A stretch of DNA of 64,000 nt, taken from Paraphaeosphaeria minitans (lineage: Eukaryota; Ascomycota; Dothideomycetes; Pleosporales; Didymosphaeriaceae). Every line of letters starts with the position of its first letter. The first letter of the stretch is position 1. The position numbers and the translations under genes were made by a program. Location of the stretch: the NCBI GenBank assembly GCA_015832175.1, contig WJXW01000015.1, forward strand, positions 1,539,725 through 1,603,724. Reading direction: 5' to 3'. The notes beneath the pieces were generated by a model. The model saw only the letters and a list, made by a program, of their open reading frames with translations. It had not been told where the DNA came from and did not search any database. Positions 35,555-45,044 of the stretch are shown here, piece after piece.

Positions 35555-35870
35555 GAGTAGAGACCTGCAGCCACGCCACAACCTCAGGAAACATAGGCAT
35601 CATCCAGCGGGGTCGGCAGTGTCAGCAAGTATTAGCGGTACTGGCTTCATCGGCTGCATGGGTACCATGAACAGGTTCGGCAGCATCAGTCTATAGTTTT
35701 CTGTGGTCTCCAGCGAGTGCGTCTCTTGACAGCATTAGCAGCGTCAGCAGCACGGAACTTTTCGGTGGTCACCACGTCATGCGTACCAAAGGCATCAGCG
35801 CAGGGTTGGCACTATCTGCGATAATCAGTATCAGGAGCATCAGCCGCATGCAGCATATAGCATTGTTCTC
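35555..35870 (-). repeat. Satellite array C, inverted portion
   Basis: Here the motifs switch strand. GCAGGGTTGGCACTATCTGC is the reverse complement of a segment near 16600-16630 in array B (GCCGATAGTGCCAACCCT), and AGCGTCAGCAGCACGGAACT is the reverse of the usual unit start. Array C is therefore a head-to-head inverted structure with its centre near 35540. Confidence 0.65.
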
Positions 35871-36416
35871 CAGAAGAGATTTGGCGCCGCTAGAATCTAC
35901 GTACTCGCGTACTCTGTCTTGGTCGGAGCTCTGATTGGGTTCCGGGATAGGTGATTGAGGGATTGTTGTTACCAAGCGGTCGTGGGAAGCACGGGTTGTC
36001 GTGCTACGGACAGTGTGTAGCTCAGCACTGTTTTCAGTTCTGACGGCCTGCGAAGCACCATCCTTATAGATGCTCACGCGTTCCTTTTGCGTGCTGGACT
36101 TTTTCTCCATGGAGTATATTGCTGATGGGACTGTCGTGCGGGGAAGGTTGAGCATTGATGCTATTTTCCTCTGACTGGTGCGGCTTTGATGTGAGAGGGA
36201 ATATATGCGACGTCGTTGTTCGTAGGTGAGATGCGTGCCAGGATAGCAAGGCCGAGGGAAAGGTGGCTCAGGATGTCGGCGCCGTGGCCCGCGTACAGTC
36301 TTCGGCATTTGATAACAGTACGCTGGATACTTGCGGAGCGATTCGCCAAAACGACTGAACATGTCGGGGGTGAAACCAAACAACGCTAGAAGTGCTTCAA
36401 TAGCTTGAGAACTCAC
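35769..36416 (-). CDS. Helix-turn-helix protein, 3' end fused to satellite DNA
   Basis: A 215-codon frame. Residues near 60-105 read LTYEQRRRIYSLSHQSRTSQ followed by RKIASMLNLPRTTVPSAI, a classical helix-turn-helix of the kind found in transposases and fungal orphan proteins with transposase-derived DNA-binding domains. There is no DDE catalytic domain. The last 30 or so residues (MRLMLLILIIADSANPALMP) are translated from the inverted satellite at 35769-35860, so the native C terminus has probably been lost or replaced. It may be a transposase remnant or a domesticated DNA-binding protein; which cannot be told from sequence. Confidence 0.5.
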   Translation of the reverse strand: MSSQAIEALLALFGFTPDMFSRFGESLRKYPAYCYQMPKTVRGPRRRHPEPPFPRPCYPGTHLTYEQRRRIYSLSHQSRTSQRKIASMLNLPRTTVPSAIYSMEKKSSTQKERVSIYKDGASQAVRTENSAELHTVRSTTTRASHDRLVTTIPQSPIPEPNQSSDQDRVREYVDSSGAKSLLENNAICCMRLMLLILIIADSANPALMPLVRMTW

Positions 36417-37135
36417 GTACGGTATTGCGTAGCAATCGTTCCCTAATCGCAGGATCGTAATTGCCGAAATATAGAGGAAGCTGCGTGTTTAAATAGGTGC
36501 AGGTTTAATGTAAAGACAACAATGACTGAGACGTGGGGACGGCAACGTATTCCGTGCAAGCTTCGCACGAGATTCTACTTCTGCATCATCGCATAGACAC
36601 ATGCCAGGGTGGGTTCCAGGAGCGCTGCGAGATCCGTAACACTAAACTAAGCGAACCTGTCAGCTGCTGATCAAAAGATTACTGCGCTAAGCAGCACGTT
36701 GGCCGTGGTGGGGCGCCATGCTGGCCTAAGTTCACATGTTATGATGATGCGGATGATCGTTGTCCCTACGCATCCTCGTATCGAGGAACCGAGCTGGCAG
36801 CAGAGTGAACATTGGTGCCAAGAGGCGGCCTGCTGACGCATGGTCCTTGCCAGTTTCGTAATCCGGCTTCGTAGTGCTTCTTCATCAGCACATCAAGTTG
36901 CCGAATGTACGACTGGGTAAAGGAAGTGTCATCCTACAGTCGTTGCGGTGCCGTACCTAGGCTAGTGTATACCGCAGCTATGAGAGAATGCAGACAAACG
37001 ACTTCCGCGGGAAGCGCACGAATCGACGAAAAGTGCCCGCGGTCATCGAACCACTCATCAATGTTGCTAGCAGCTCGACACTGAAATAGGAGACTGTTGT
37101 AAACTCAAGCAGGGACCTATTGTTCAACTCGTAAC
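36417..37135. other. Intergenic, no gene seen
   Basis: Shared upstream region of the divergent helix-turn-helix gene and the P450. No specific regulatory motif assigned. Confidence 0.4.
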
Positions 37136-39006
37136 ATGGGCGAACCTACATTGGTCTTCGCAAGCCACCTCAACAGTTACCACGCTCTCCTTCCCGCCAG
37201 TCTCACGGGCGACGTCCTGAAAAAACTCTTAGAACATCCTCGCAACAAGGTATGGTTTGCATTCGTTGTAGCGGTGGCAGCAGCCTCTTTACTTTTCAAC
37301 CATCCCCTTCCGCTTGTCTCGCCCAAGATAAAGGCAGCCAGGCCCCAGGGCTGCCCATGCTAGGTATACCAACATCTGCCGGCAACTAAATGCGTCTGCT
37401 GACCACGCATCAGGCTCGTTTCTAGCGCTGAAGCGCTATCCCGAGCGCACCCTCGACCGATGGGCAAAGTACTACGGGCCCATCTACCCCGTATGGCTAG
37501 GCAACCAGCTCTTCATCATCGTGTCAGAGCCAGGCATCGCAAAGGGCCTGATGGCCACCCACGTCGCGGTCTTCTCTGATAGGAAGGAGATGTTCATCAA
37601 AAGCCAGACTGTTTTGGTCGGCAGAGGTATCACAGCGTCACCGTACGGCAAGCGGTGGTAGAGAAGCTCTCCAAGCAATTTCGTTCTGCCTGATCTGGCT
37701 GACGATAGTACAGGAGGAAGCACCGCCGTATAGCCAGCCTCTGGCTGAATCGCAAGGCCGTCGAGTCTTATACGCACGTCCTCGACTTCGAAGCTACAGA
37801 CATGATCCATCATCTGCACAGAGACTGTACGGACGGCATGGCAGACGTGAACCCGCAGGTGTACGCAGGTCGATGCTCGCTAAACAACATGCTCACCATT
37901 ACCTTTGGCTTCCGGACCGACAGCATCCACCACCCTATGGTCGCCCGGGCGTTTCGTCTATCGCGCGAGTTCATGAACATCACAGGCCCTATTTCTAACG
38001 TGGTCGACTTCGTGCCGATATTGCAAAGGCTGCCGTCCAACATGCGGCGCAGAGCGCGTACACTTCACTCGGAGTTGGTGAACGTGTACGGCGGTCTCAT
38101 CAAGGAGATTGACGAGAAGATGCAAGCTGGTGGCGATGTGCAGGATTGCCTGGTAAAGACGATGCTGCTAAGGAAGGAGAAGGAGGGTCTAGACGAACTC
38201 GACATCACGATGCTTGCAAGCGCCTTCATGATTGGAGGAATCGAGACGGTAAAGCGCCCTTGTATTCCGCACTGAAAATACTTACACGCGCCATCAGACT
38301 GCTTCCGTAATGCAATGGTTCACGGCCTTGATCCCTGCGCATCCGCATATTCAGAAGCGCGCCCAAGAGGAACTGGACCGCATCGTAGGCCGCGACCGCC
38401 TTCCGACCGTGGAGGATGAAGCGAGCTTGCCTTACTGTAGGGCAATCATCAAAGAAGTCGAGCGTTGCCACAATCCTTTCTGGTTTGGTACACCGCACAT
38501 GGCGAGCCGGGACTTCGTTTACGGCGAGCACCTTATCCCCAAGGGCACGGTCGTCGTACTGAACACGTGGACAATGCATCACGACCCCGACAGATGGGAA
38601 AATCCGATGGAATTCAATGTAAGCCTTCGTTCGCTTCAGACTCCTCTGCTCATGAGCCAGCTGTTCTCCCACTGACCGTCCACAGCCCGACCGTTATGTC
38701 AACGAGCAGCTCCACTCCTCCGCCAGCGCTAAGCTGTCCAACCCGAACGAGCGCGTTCACTGGATGTTCGGCGCCGGGCGGCGGATATGCCCGGAAATGC
38801 TTGTTGCGGAGCGCGAGATATGGCTCACCATTTCGCGGATGCTATGGGCGTTCGACATGCAGCAGATTGCTGGCAAGCCGATCGACCTCAACGAATATGA
38901 TGGAGAGAGTGGGAGGAGCCCAGCGCCGTTCGAAGTCCGGTTACGACCTAGGTTTGAGGGCGCTCGGAAGGTTCTCGAAAAGGAGATGAAGAGGTGGAGC
39001 GCGTAG
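37136..39006 (+). CDS. Cytochrome P450, one frameshift in the first exon
   Basis: Exons 37136-37363, 37414-37657, 37714-38248, 38298-38618 and 38686-39006, joined by introns of 49-67 nt with good splice sites, give about 549 residues. An N-terminal membrane anchor (VWFAFVVAVAAASLLF) leads into the proline-rich hinge, where the frame slips by one base in GGCCCCAGGG (37341-37350) before PGLPMLGSFLALKRYPERTL. Downstream, all exons stay in frame: C-helix WRKHRR, I-helix GGIETTASV, ExxR as EVER, PDRY, and heme loop FGAGRRICPEM. The glycine normally following Cys-x is Glu here. P450s are haem monooxygenases of the ER membrane. The neighbours suggest a tailoring role in secondary metabolism. One slip could be a sequencing error; otherwise a very young pseudogene. 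Confidence 0.8.
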
Positions 39007-40213
39007 GTTCTACATCGCATTGATAGAGTAAAGCGCTGAAAGCAACCTTGTCTTGGGTCGCATGGCCTTGTATACATCACACGAGTTCAGGCCATCCGAC
39101 GCTTGTGCATTTGCCACGCTGAAGGCCGCATCTCGGGAACATGTCGAGGCGGGGCTATCACAGCTGTAAAGCATCACTTTACATTGCTCTGTAGCCGTGC
39201 ATGTGATCCAACTTTCACTAACTGGAATATCATGGCTGGCTGGCCCAAGACAGGTCTTTTCCGTTCTGTCCGTCCAAATGCTCAGAAGAACCCTGAAGCC
39301 AGTCGCGAAACTACCTCACTGCACCACGATCTAGAATGTTGTTGACACTATTGAAAAAGTACGTCATCCACAGAGACTGGATGTGTTTCGGGAGGCCGAA
39401 AGCTTCCGGAACTCCGGGCAGACGTGACCAGACGCGCGGCCCGATTTTGATCCAGCGTGAGAGAGGGCATCTACGTTGTGTGCATTGTTGTTAGGCTTTC
39501 TTGTTCACCTTCCCTTCGTCGCTTCGGTCAACCTTTAGCTCATTCTGTAGTAGCTGGTACACGTTTATCGGCCCCAACTCCGAGAGCCTCCGGATCAGAT
39601 GAGATCGTCGTATGTCTGGTCCATGTTGCGAGGAAGCTGATCAAAGCAGATTGCTTCCTTTACAAAATTCTCCGTGTGCATGTTAGTAGATGGGAAAGTG
39701 TGAATTGGCTATTTCCTCGAGAAGGGCGGCAAGAACCGACCGACGTGCAAAACCGCGCGCTGCTAGGGTCATGTGCGACGGAAACTCGTCAAGAATCACG
39801 ATGAAGAGGTTCGCTTTGGGATCCAAAGGACTAGTATAAGATCACAGAATAGCTACAGGACTCCTACGTAACTCAGGAAATTCTAAGAGAGGTACCGCAC
39901 CTCATCAAAGGTTTTTCTGCCTCGTCACTGAGTTAACGTCCCCCCCTCCGAGACGGAAAACCCGGTGGGCCAGAATGGACCTATCAGAGCACGAGGAATG
40001 CTGACGCTAGTTCGATTCCGACGATATAATTGGTAGATTTCTTCACTTAGGGCTTTCCTTTACGTAGGGACGGACGTTAGTAACGTTATGAACCAGACGA
40101 CCAGTCACCGTGAATTCGACCCGCACTAAGACCAAACACATGTTCGCGACGACAATTATGGACGGTATACGAGCAATCAGTACATTGCATTGATGCCGAG
40201 ATCCTAGAGATAG
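39007..40213. other. Intergenic between convergent P450 and methyltransferase loci
   Basis: About 1.2 kb; a frame at 39457-39804 has no recognisable feature. No gene called. Confidence 0.4.
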
Positions 40214-40857
40214 TTACATCATCTCATCCCTGAGTCTTGTGCACTCAATGAGACTCTCCGCACCACTCACTTTCCAGATACCCGATATCTTCGGCCCCAG
40301 TTCGGGTGCCTCTAGCAACGCGTACCCCTCTTCCTCAGTCCTCTCCTTGGACGAAAGCAGAGTAGCCATCATGATGTCCAGCGCAGTAGCCTCCCACTCA
40401 GCACCCTTGCTCGGAATAATGTTCTCGTGGATGAGCAGCTTGCTGTACGCTGGCTCCATGGCGCCTGCCACTTGTTTTAGAATGACCTTACATACCTGGT
40501 CTGGCCAGTCGTGCAGGATTGAGTGCAAGTAGTACGCGCGGGCAGCTTTCACGGGCTGTTCAGTCGTACTTCGTGCGCTCGATCTTCGGATGAAGCGATT
40601 GTATCGCGTCAATGACAACCGGGAGATCCTGAAGTACCAGGCGGCCGGGTTCATTGGGATATTTCGTGCTAGATCTCGTGTTAGTGGATGCATGGGAAGA
40701 TGAGCTGCTGACGTACGCAAAATCCTGGAGATCATGACCCAAGGACCCGCCAATATAAGTAGAGTAGCATCAGACTCAGCCATGCCCTGAACTAGCCTCT
40801 CATTGACGGGGTAAAACCCGGGGTCCATCCAATTTGGCTGACCAAGACGGTAACCGC

Positions 40858-40866
40858 CCATGTGGT
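40858..40866. repeat. Target-site duplication, LINE 3' side
   Basis: CCATGTGGT, identical to 42431-42439. Confidence 0.85.
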
Positions 40867-42430
40867 TGGTTGGTTGGTTGGTATTCATTTTTCGTCCGTA
40901 TGATGAGGAGTAAGTCCACCATATCGCCTCCCGAGGGGCATATAAGACGTGCTAAGCTATGGATTTACAGTGCCAGCGCGCTACCTTAGAAAGCATTTCT
41001 TGCCTATGCGGGTATTGCTACCATTTCAAGCTGTAGCTCCCCTTCCAGTTAGGGAGACTAGGCCGTGTATGTACATCAGGGAGAGTCCCTTATATTATAA
41101 GGCATTATTATGCCGTTACAGTAGAGAAGAGAGTAAGAGGGTGAGAAGGAGAGGGTGGAGAGAGAAGTAGAAAGATAAGAAGTGTCGCAGCTATTATGCT
41201 GCTAGGCTAAGCGCAGTGGGGTTGTTGTTGCTAGTGCAGGGCAGGACTACCGAGGACAAACCTTAGTATAGTACTGTGTGAGCTGGGTAAAGGCTTCGAA
41301 GGCCTCTGGATCTCCTATCAGCGCCGCGGTATACGCCAGGCCGTCAGCCCGGCTGGATGGTAGTGCGGGTGGTCGAAGCGGCCATCGGCCAAAGGCCCCT
41401 AGGGTCTTGCGGCAGAGCGCAAGGTGCTCTGGCGTCTTATCGCGTCCGCATGAGCAGGTGAGGTTCGCGTCGTTGTGATTGAACTTCCGATGGTACCAGG
41501 CAAAGTCTCCGTGCATAGAGCGGATAGATAGGAATCTAGCCAATACAGCTCTGGGTAGGTCTAGTTCTCCTGGTCCACGGCGTGGTGCGTAGTCCAGCTC
41601 CCAGCTTTTATACCATCTAGAGAGTTTTGTCTTCTTGTCTGCCCACCAAATCTGTTGTATGCTTCGTAGTACTTTGCGAGCAACTGACTTGATGCCTGAG
41701 AGTGTGGGCACAGCAGCTTTCCCGGTTGGTGGCGATGGGTGCTGGGCTTCCTGATTAGCTAGTCTGTCAGCCGTCTCGTTCCCCTCGATACCCAGGTGTC
41801 CAGGGGCCCATTTGATAGAGACGTCGTGTGTCTCCATAGCGCCGTGGCATGCTAGGAAGGCCCATTGAGAGGTAGAAGGCGCGACGCCTCTAAGGCCCCA
41901 TATTACTGAAGTGCTGTCTACGCACATCCAGATTCGGCGGGTACTAAGCGCTGGTTGTCTTATCGTGTGCTGGAGGCCTCTCCACGCTCCGACTACCTCC
42001 GCGTCAAACACATGCGAGGTAGGATGTAGTGACCCGCGGCCGCTCTGTAGTTGTCTTCCATTCTGATACACTGCGTAGCCGTAGGTGACCCGCTTTTCTC
42101 CTTCCTTTGTGTACTGTTCAGAGCCATCTGAGAAGATAGTGACATCTAATGGTGGGAGCTGAGCCCACCATTCTTTGAAGGATTTGGCTGCAGTCTTCTT
42201 GTCTATGCCGAGTGTTGGGTCGGTTCGGCATCCAGGCGAGTAGTGAGGGGCTATCAGTTCAGTCCTAGGAATCTCTGGTAGAAGAGACCCTAGCTGCTGG
42301 ACTTTTGTCTGGATTCTCTGAGGTTTTCCGGCTCCCTTGCCTCTATTTACTATAGGGACTACCGCACGGTTGGTAAGGAGGTGATCTGAGTCTATAGCAC
42401 GAAGATGGGTTGCATATCTGAGTTTGGCTT
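40867..42430 (-). mobile_element. 5'-truncated LINE (RNase H-bearing non-LTR retrotransposon)
   Basis: A 1,564-bp insertion inside the O-methyltransferase gene, transcribed leftward. It is flanked by the 9-bp duplication CCATGTGGT (40858-40866 and 42431-42439). The 3' end carries a short (CCAA)n-type tail, seen on the plus strand as TTGGTTGGTTGG from 40865 on. It keeps only the end of the second open frame (RNase H and a terminal CCHC-like knuckle) and about 380 bp of 3' untranslated sequence. Reverse transcriptase is absent. 5' truncation, a variable-length target duplication and a simple-repeat tail are standard for target-primed LINE insertion. There are no internal stops over about 390 codons, so it looks young. 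Confidence 0.88.
41247..42430 (-). CDS. LINE RNase H domain and C-terminal knuckle
   Basis: Uninterrupted frame within the inserted element. RNase H acidic residues are all present in order: VTIFSDGSEQ, FDAEVVGAWRGL, WMCVDSTSVIW, and WAPGHLGIEGNETADRLAN with its His and Asp. About 140 residues further on, LTCSCGRDKTPEHLALC forms a Cys/His knuckle common at the C terminus of these polyproteins. In its present place the frame is continuous with the upstream methyltransferase exon (from 42608), producing an open frame of 453 codons that is chimeric and has no start of its own within the element. Confidence 0.85.
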
Positions 42431-42439
42431 CCATGTGGT
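42431..42439. repeat. Target-site duplication, LINE 5' side
   Basis: CCATGTGGT, identical to 40858-40866. Removing the element plus one copy rejoins the methyltransferase reading ...QFNHHM with GGYRLGQ. Confidence 0.85.
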
Positions 42440-43255
42440 GATTGAACTGCTGGCCCAAAGGCGGGTGTGCGGTCAGATATTCGAACATGTTCTTTTCCGT
42501 CTTGAACGCGGATTGGAAGGCGCCGGATCGAACGTCTGTCGGCGTCGCGTAATTTGTCTGCGTCAAGTACGCGGGGAAGTGAAGACATGCTGGCAACAGG
42601 CCCTTCACACTATTATTTGTGTTTGATGTGATAATCCGGCATCAAGAACAGAGCGAAACGTACAAACAGGGGTAGCTGTCGCCTATGGTAGGAATGGTCA
42701 AGGCGTTGGAGAAGTTGGTCGGTGCGTATGTGTCAGCATCTGTCTCCTTGATGTAATCCATGGCCGCGATATGCTTCAAGAGGCGACCTACGTGCGTTAG
42801 TAATTCTGGGATACAAGTTTTCGGAAAAGCCTACCGAGCATATCAACGTCAGTCCCCACCTTGGATTCAATATCCGTAACACTCTGCGGCTGGCCTTGTC
42901 CGTTCGCCATCACTTGGAATACGCCTAAATCGTAGCACGCGGTAATTGCGGCGAGACAACTAGGCTTATGCCATCGAGACAAATTAGCGAGAGGATCAAT
43001 GAGGCTTTCAGAATGCACCTGGGCCCAAAGATGTTTGGCCATTGTCTCGCGCGGGGACTCAAGCGCTCTAACAAGGTCTCTAGCTTTAGCAAGCAACGCT
43101 AGGCGCATGCTCTCTTCTTAACCAAGTGGCTGTTCTCTGTGCTCTAGCATTCCATTCAATATTTCTGGGACAGCGTCGGGATCACATGTGCGCAGCGCAG
43201 TGTTAACGTCAACGACCATTAGAGACGTCTTTGCATTCGTATCCAATACGTCCAT

Positions 43256-44089
43256 CTGTGGCGGGGTGAATGACCTAAATAACACTAGGAGTACTTATAG
43301 TCAGGACCTGGGGCAAGGCTTATGGACATGACGTTCATTTGCGTAAGACGGGGGCAACCATTCCGTTTTACGGGCTCTGGCTAAACTAACAAGTAACATT
43401 ACTATAAATATAATAAACCTATAAAAAAGGATAGTTATTTACTTTAACAAACTCTAATTAATGTGGGACCAAAGTAAAGTTTAACGTTGAACAGAAACGA
43501 GAGCAACGTGGCCTATAACGCAATGTTAATACGAAGAGTAGCATAACAGCATCTAAGATGAGGTCGTTGGATAATAACAGTGCGACACTGTCCGGTAAGC
43601 ACCATAACCTGTGCACGATCTACTAACAGCCAGCTCAAACGATAACACATTAGCTTTGCAGCCACATGTAGTTGCGTGGAATAGTGCGGATGTCGTGTGT
43701 CCAGGCGAGGGCCCAAGTAATGCATCCGTGCAAGCCAGCTGGTGTGCCGTTTTTTATCGCCCTAAGGTTCGTTTCAGGCATCAGCAGGCTGGTGAAGTAA
43801 GCTTATGTTAAGATTAATATTAGTAGTAAGCAGCGCAACGGCTAATTAACTAGGCAATCCCAGATCAGGTCATCCGTATAGCGTACGAGTAGCGACTAAA
43901 CGAAAGCCCAGAGGCTAAAGGCGCTTCGATTCCACAGATGGATATGGCATATGAGTAGCTATATTCCGCACCCCATGGCCTTTTTTTCTGCTGTACCGCC
44001 TCTGCTCTCGCTCAAATTTAATAAACCGGTAACGCCTCCGCGTTGAGCCATATAATGATAAAGAAGTTTCTTTAGTCACAACAAACGTC
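43256..44089. other. AT-rich flank, start of a RIP-like island
   Basis: No gene. TAA and TAG triplets are frequent and AT content rises visibly from about 43380. Confidence 0.5.
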
Positions 44090-45044
44090 ATGACTAGATA
44101 GGGGCCTTTAACAGCGACGCTGGCCATTGCGGCTAGTGCTCTATTTACTCTCGGCCTAACTCAAACTACTATGGCCAAGGTAGCAAGCATAACGTCGTCA
44201 GGTTCACTAGATTCTCAGAGCGCAACCACAGCACCTTCTGCAACGGGAACTACCAGCTCGTCTACCAGCACTTCCGGCGAGCCGCAAATTCACCTGGTTA
44301 AAGTGGGAGCAGGTGGCTTCCAATTCCAGCTCGCCGAGTAAAATAACGTGTCTGTCGGCGACATTGTTACCTACGAGTTTTACCCTCTGGATTACTCAGT
44401 TGCCCAAGCGGAGTATGGAAGCGCATGTGTCCCCTATAAATACACTGGAAAAGACAGAATTAGATTCTAGTTAAAAACCAAATGGGTAGAGACTGTAAAT
44501 GATGTCGGTGGCCACCTTTAATAAACACGGGGAGAAATGCCCGCTAACTGCGGTAAATCACCCACTGGAACTTAACCATTAACAGCACAGAGCCTATTTT
44601 CTACTACTGTGCCGCGCCAGACTCCTGCAAGGGAAAGCTAATAGTAGGCGCCATTAGTCCCAATAGCACACAGACCCTCGACGCGCAGATCCACGCGGCG
44701 GAAAAGGCAGATTTCTAGGTAGCGCCTGGCGAAGCAGTCCCTAACAAAGCTTCTTTAACGCTCTTGGCGCCATCTACGACTAGCTCGTAGCAGGTTTCTG
44801 CATTAGCGAACCATCACTGTTTGGGGCTTTCTGTTGCCGCCATCGCTGGGATTGTTTTTGGCGGCATCGCTTTCATCGCGTTTTGTGCAGAAGTGCTTTT
44901 TTATGTGGCACAGAAGGCCCAGGTTAGGGGTAGGGATACCCCATTAACGCAAAACCCAATTGGCGTAGACCACATCAGCCTGAATGTTGCTGAATGCTCA
45001 CCGCCATTCTCTCCATTTACCCCTAAAGGTCCATACCCACCGTG
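44090..45044 (+). pseudogene. Cupredoxin-like secreted/membrane protein, dead copy
   Basis: From ATG at 44090 the plus strand encodes, with many stops, a signal-peptide-like start (ATLAIAASALFTLGLTQTTM), a Ser/Thr-rich stretch, and a cupredoxin-type fold. The latter shows IHLVKVGAGGFQFQLAE, a stop, VSVGDIVTYEFYPLDYSVAQ, then PIFYYCAAPDSCKGKLIVGA, which contain the Tyr-Tyr-Cys and Cys typical of fungal extracellular serine-rich proteins. A frame shift or intron separates the halves near 44480-44570. A C-terminal membrane helix (SVAAIAGIVFGGIAFIAFC) follows and the last frame ends at 45044. Most stops are TAG or TAA at positions where CAG, CAA or TGG would fit, as RIP would give. Confidence 0.7.

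Larger units (their letters stand above)
40214..43255 (-). pseudogene. O-methyltransferase split by a LINE insertion
   Basis: The gene can be followed from ATG at 43255. Exon 1 (43255-42835) contains LALLAKARDLVRALESPRET and HLWAQVHSESLIDPLANLSR. Exon 2 (42787-42664) reads ...KHIAAMDYIKETDADTYAPT. Exon 3 from 42609 reads ...TEKNMFEYLTAHPPLGQQFN up to 42431. After the inserted element the sequence resumes at 40866 with HMGGYRLGQPNWMDPGFYPV, then GGSLGHDLQDF, a 48-nt intron, KYPNEPGRLVLQDLPVVIDA, and AARAYYLHSILHDWPD. The order matches plant-type SAM-dependent O-methyltransferases; GRLVLQDLP lies in the SAM-binding region and LHDW near the active site. Further lesions are TAA at 43120-43118 (CAA to TAA type), a net one-base shift before GGSLG, and a deletion after RTKYD. 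Introns are 47, 54 and 48 nt. Confidence 0.85.

Noticed and set aside
37364..37413. A second apparent frameshift in the P450 near 37387
   Set aside because: A 50-nt intron with GTATAC donor and ATCAG acceptor explains it and restores GLPMLGSFLALKRYPE.
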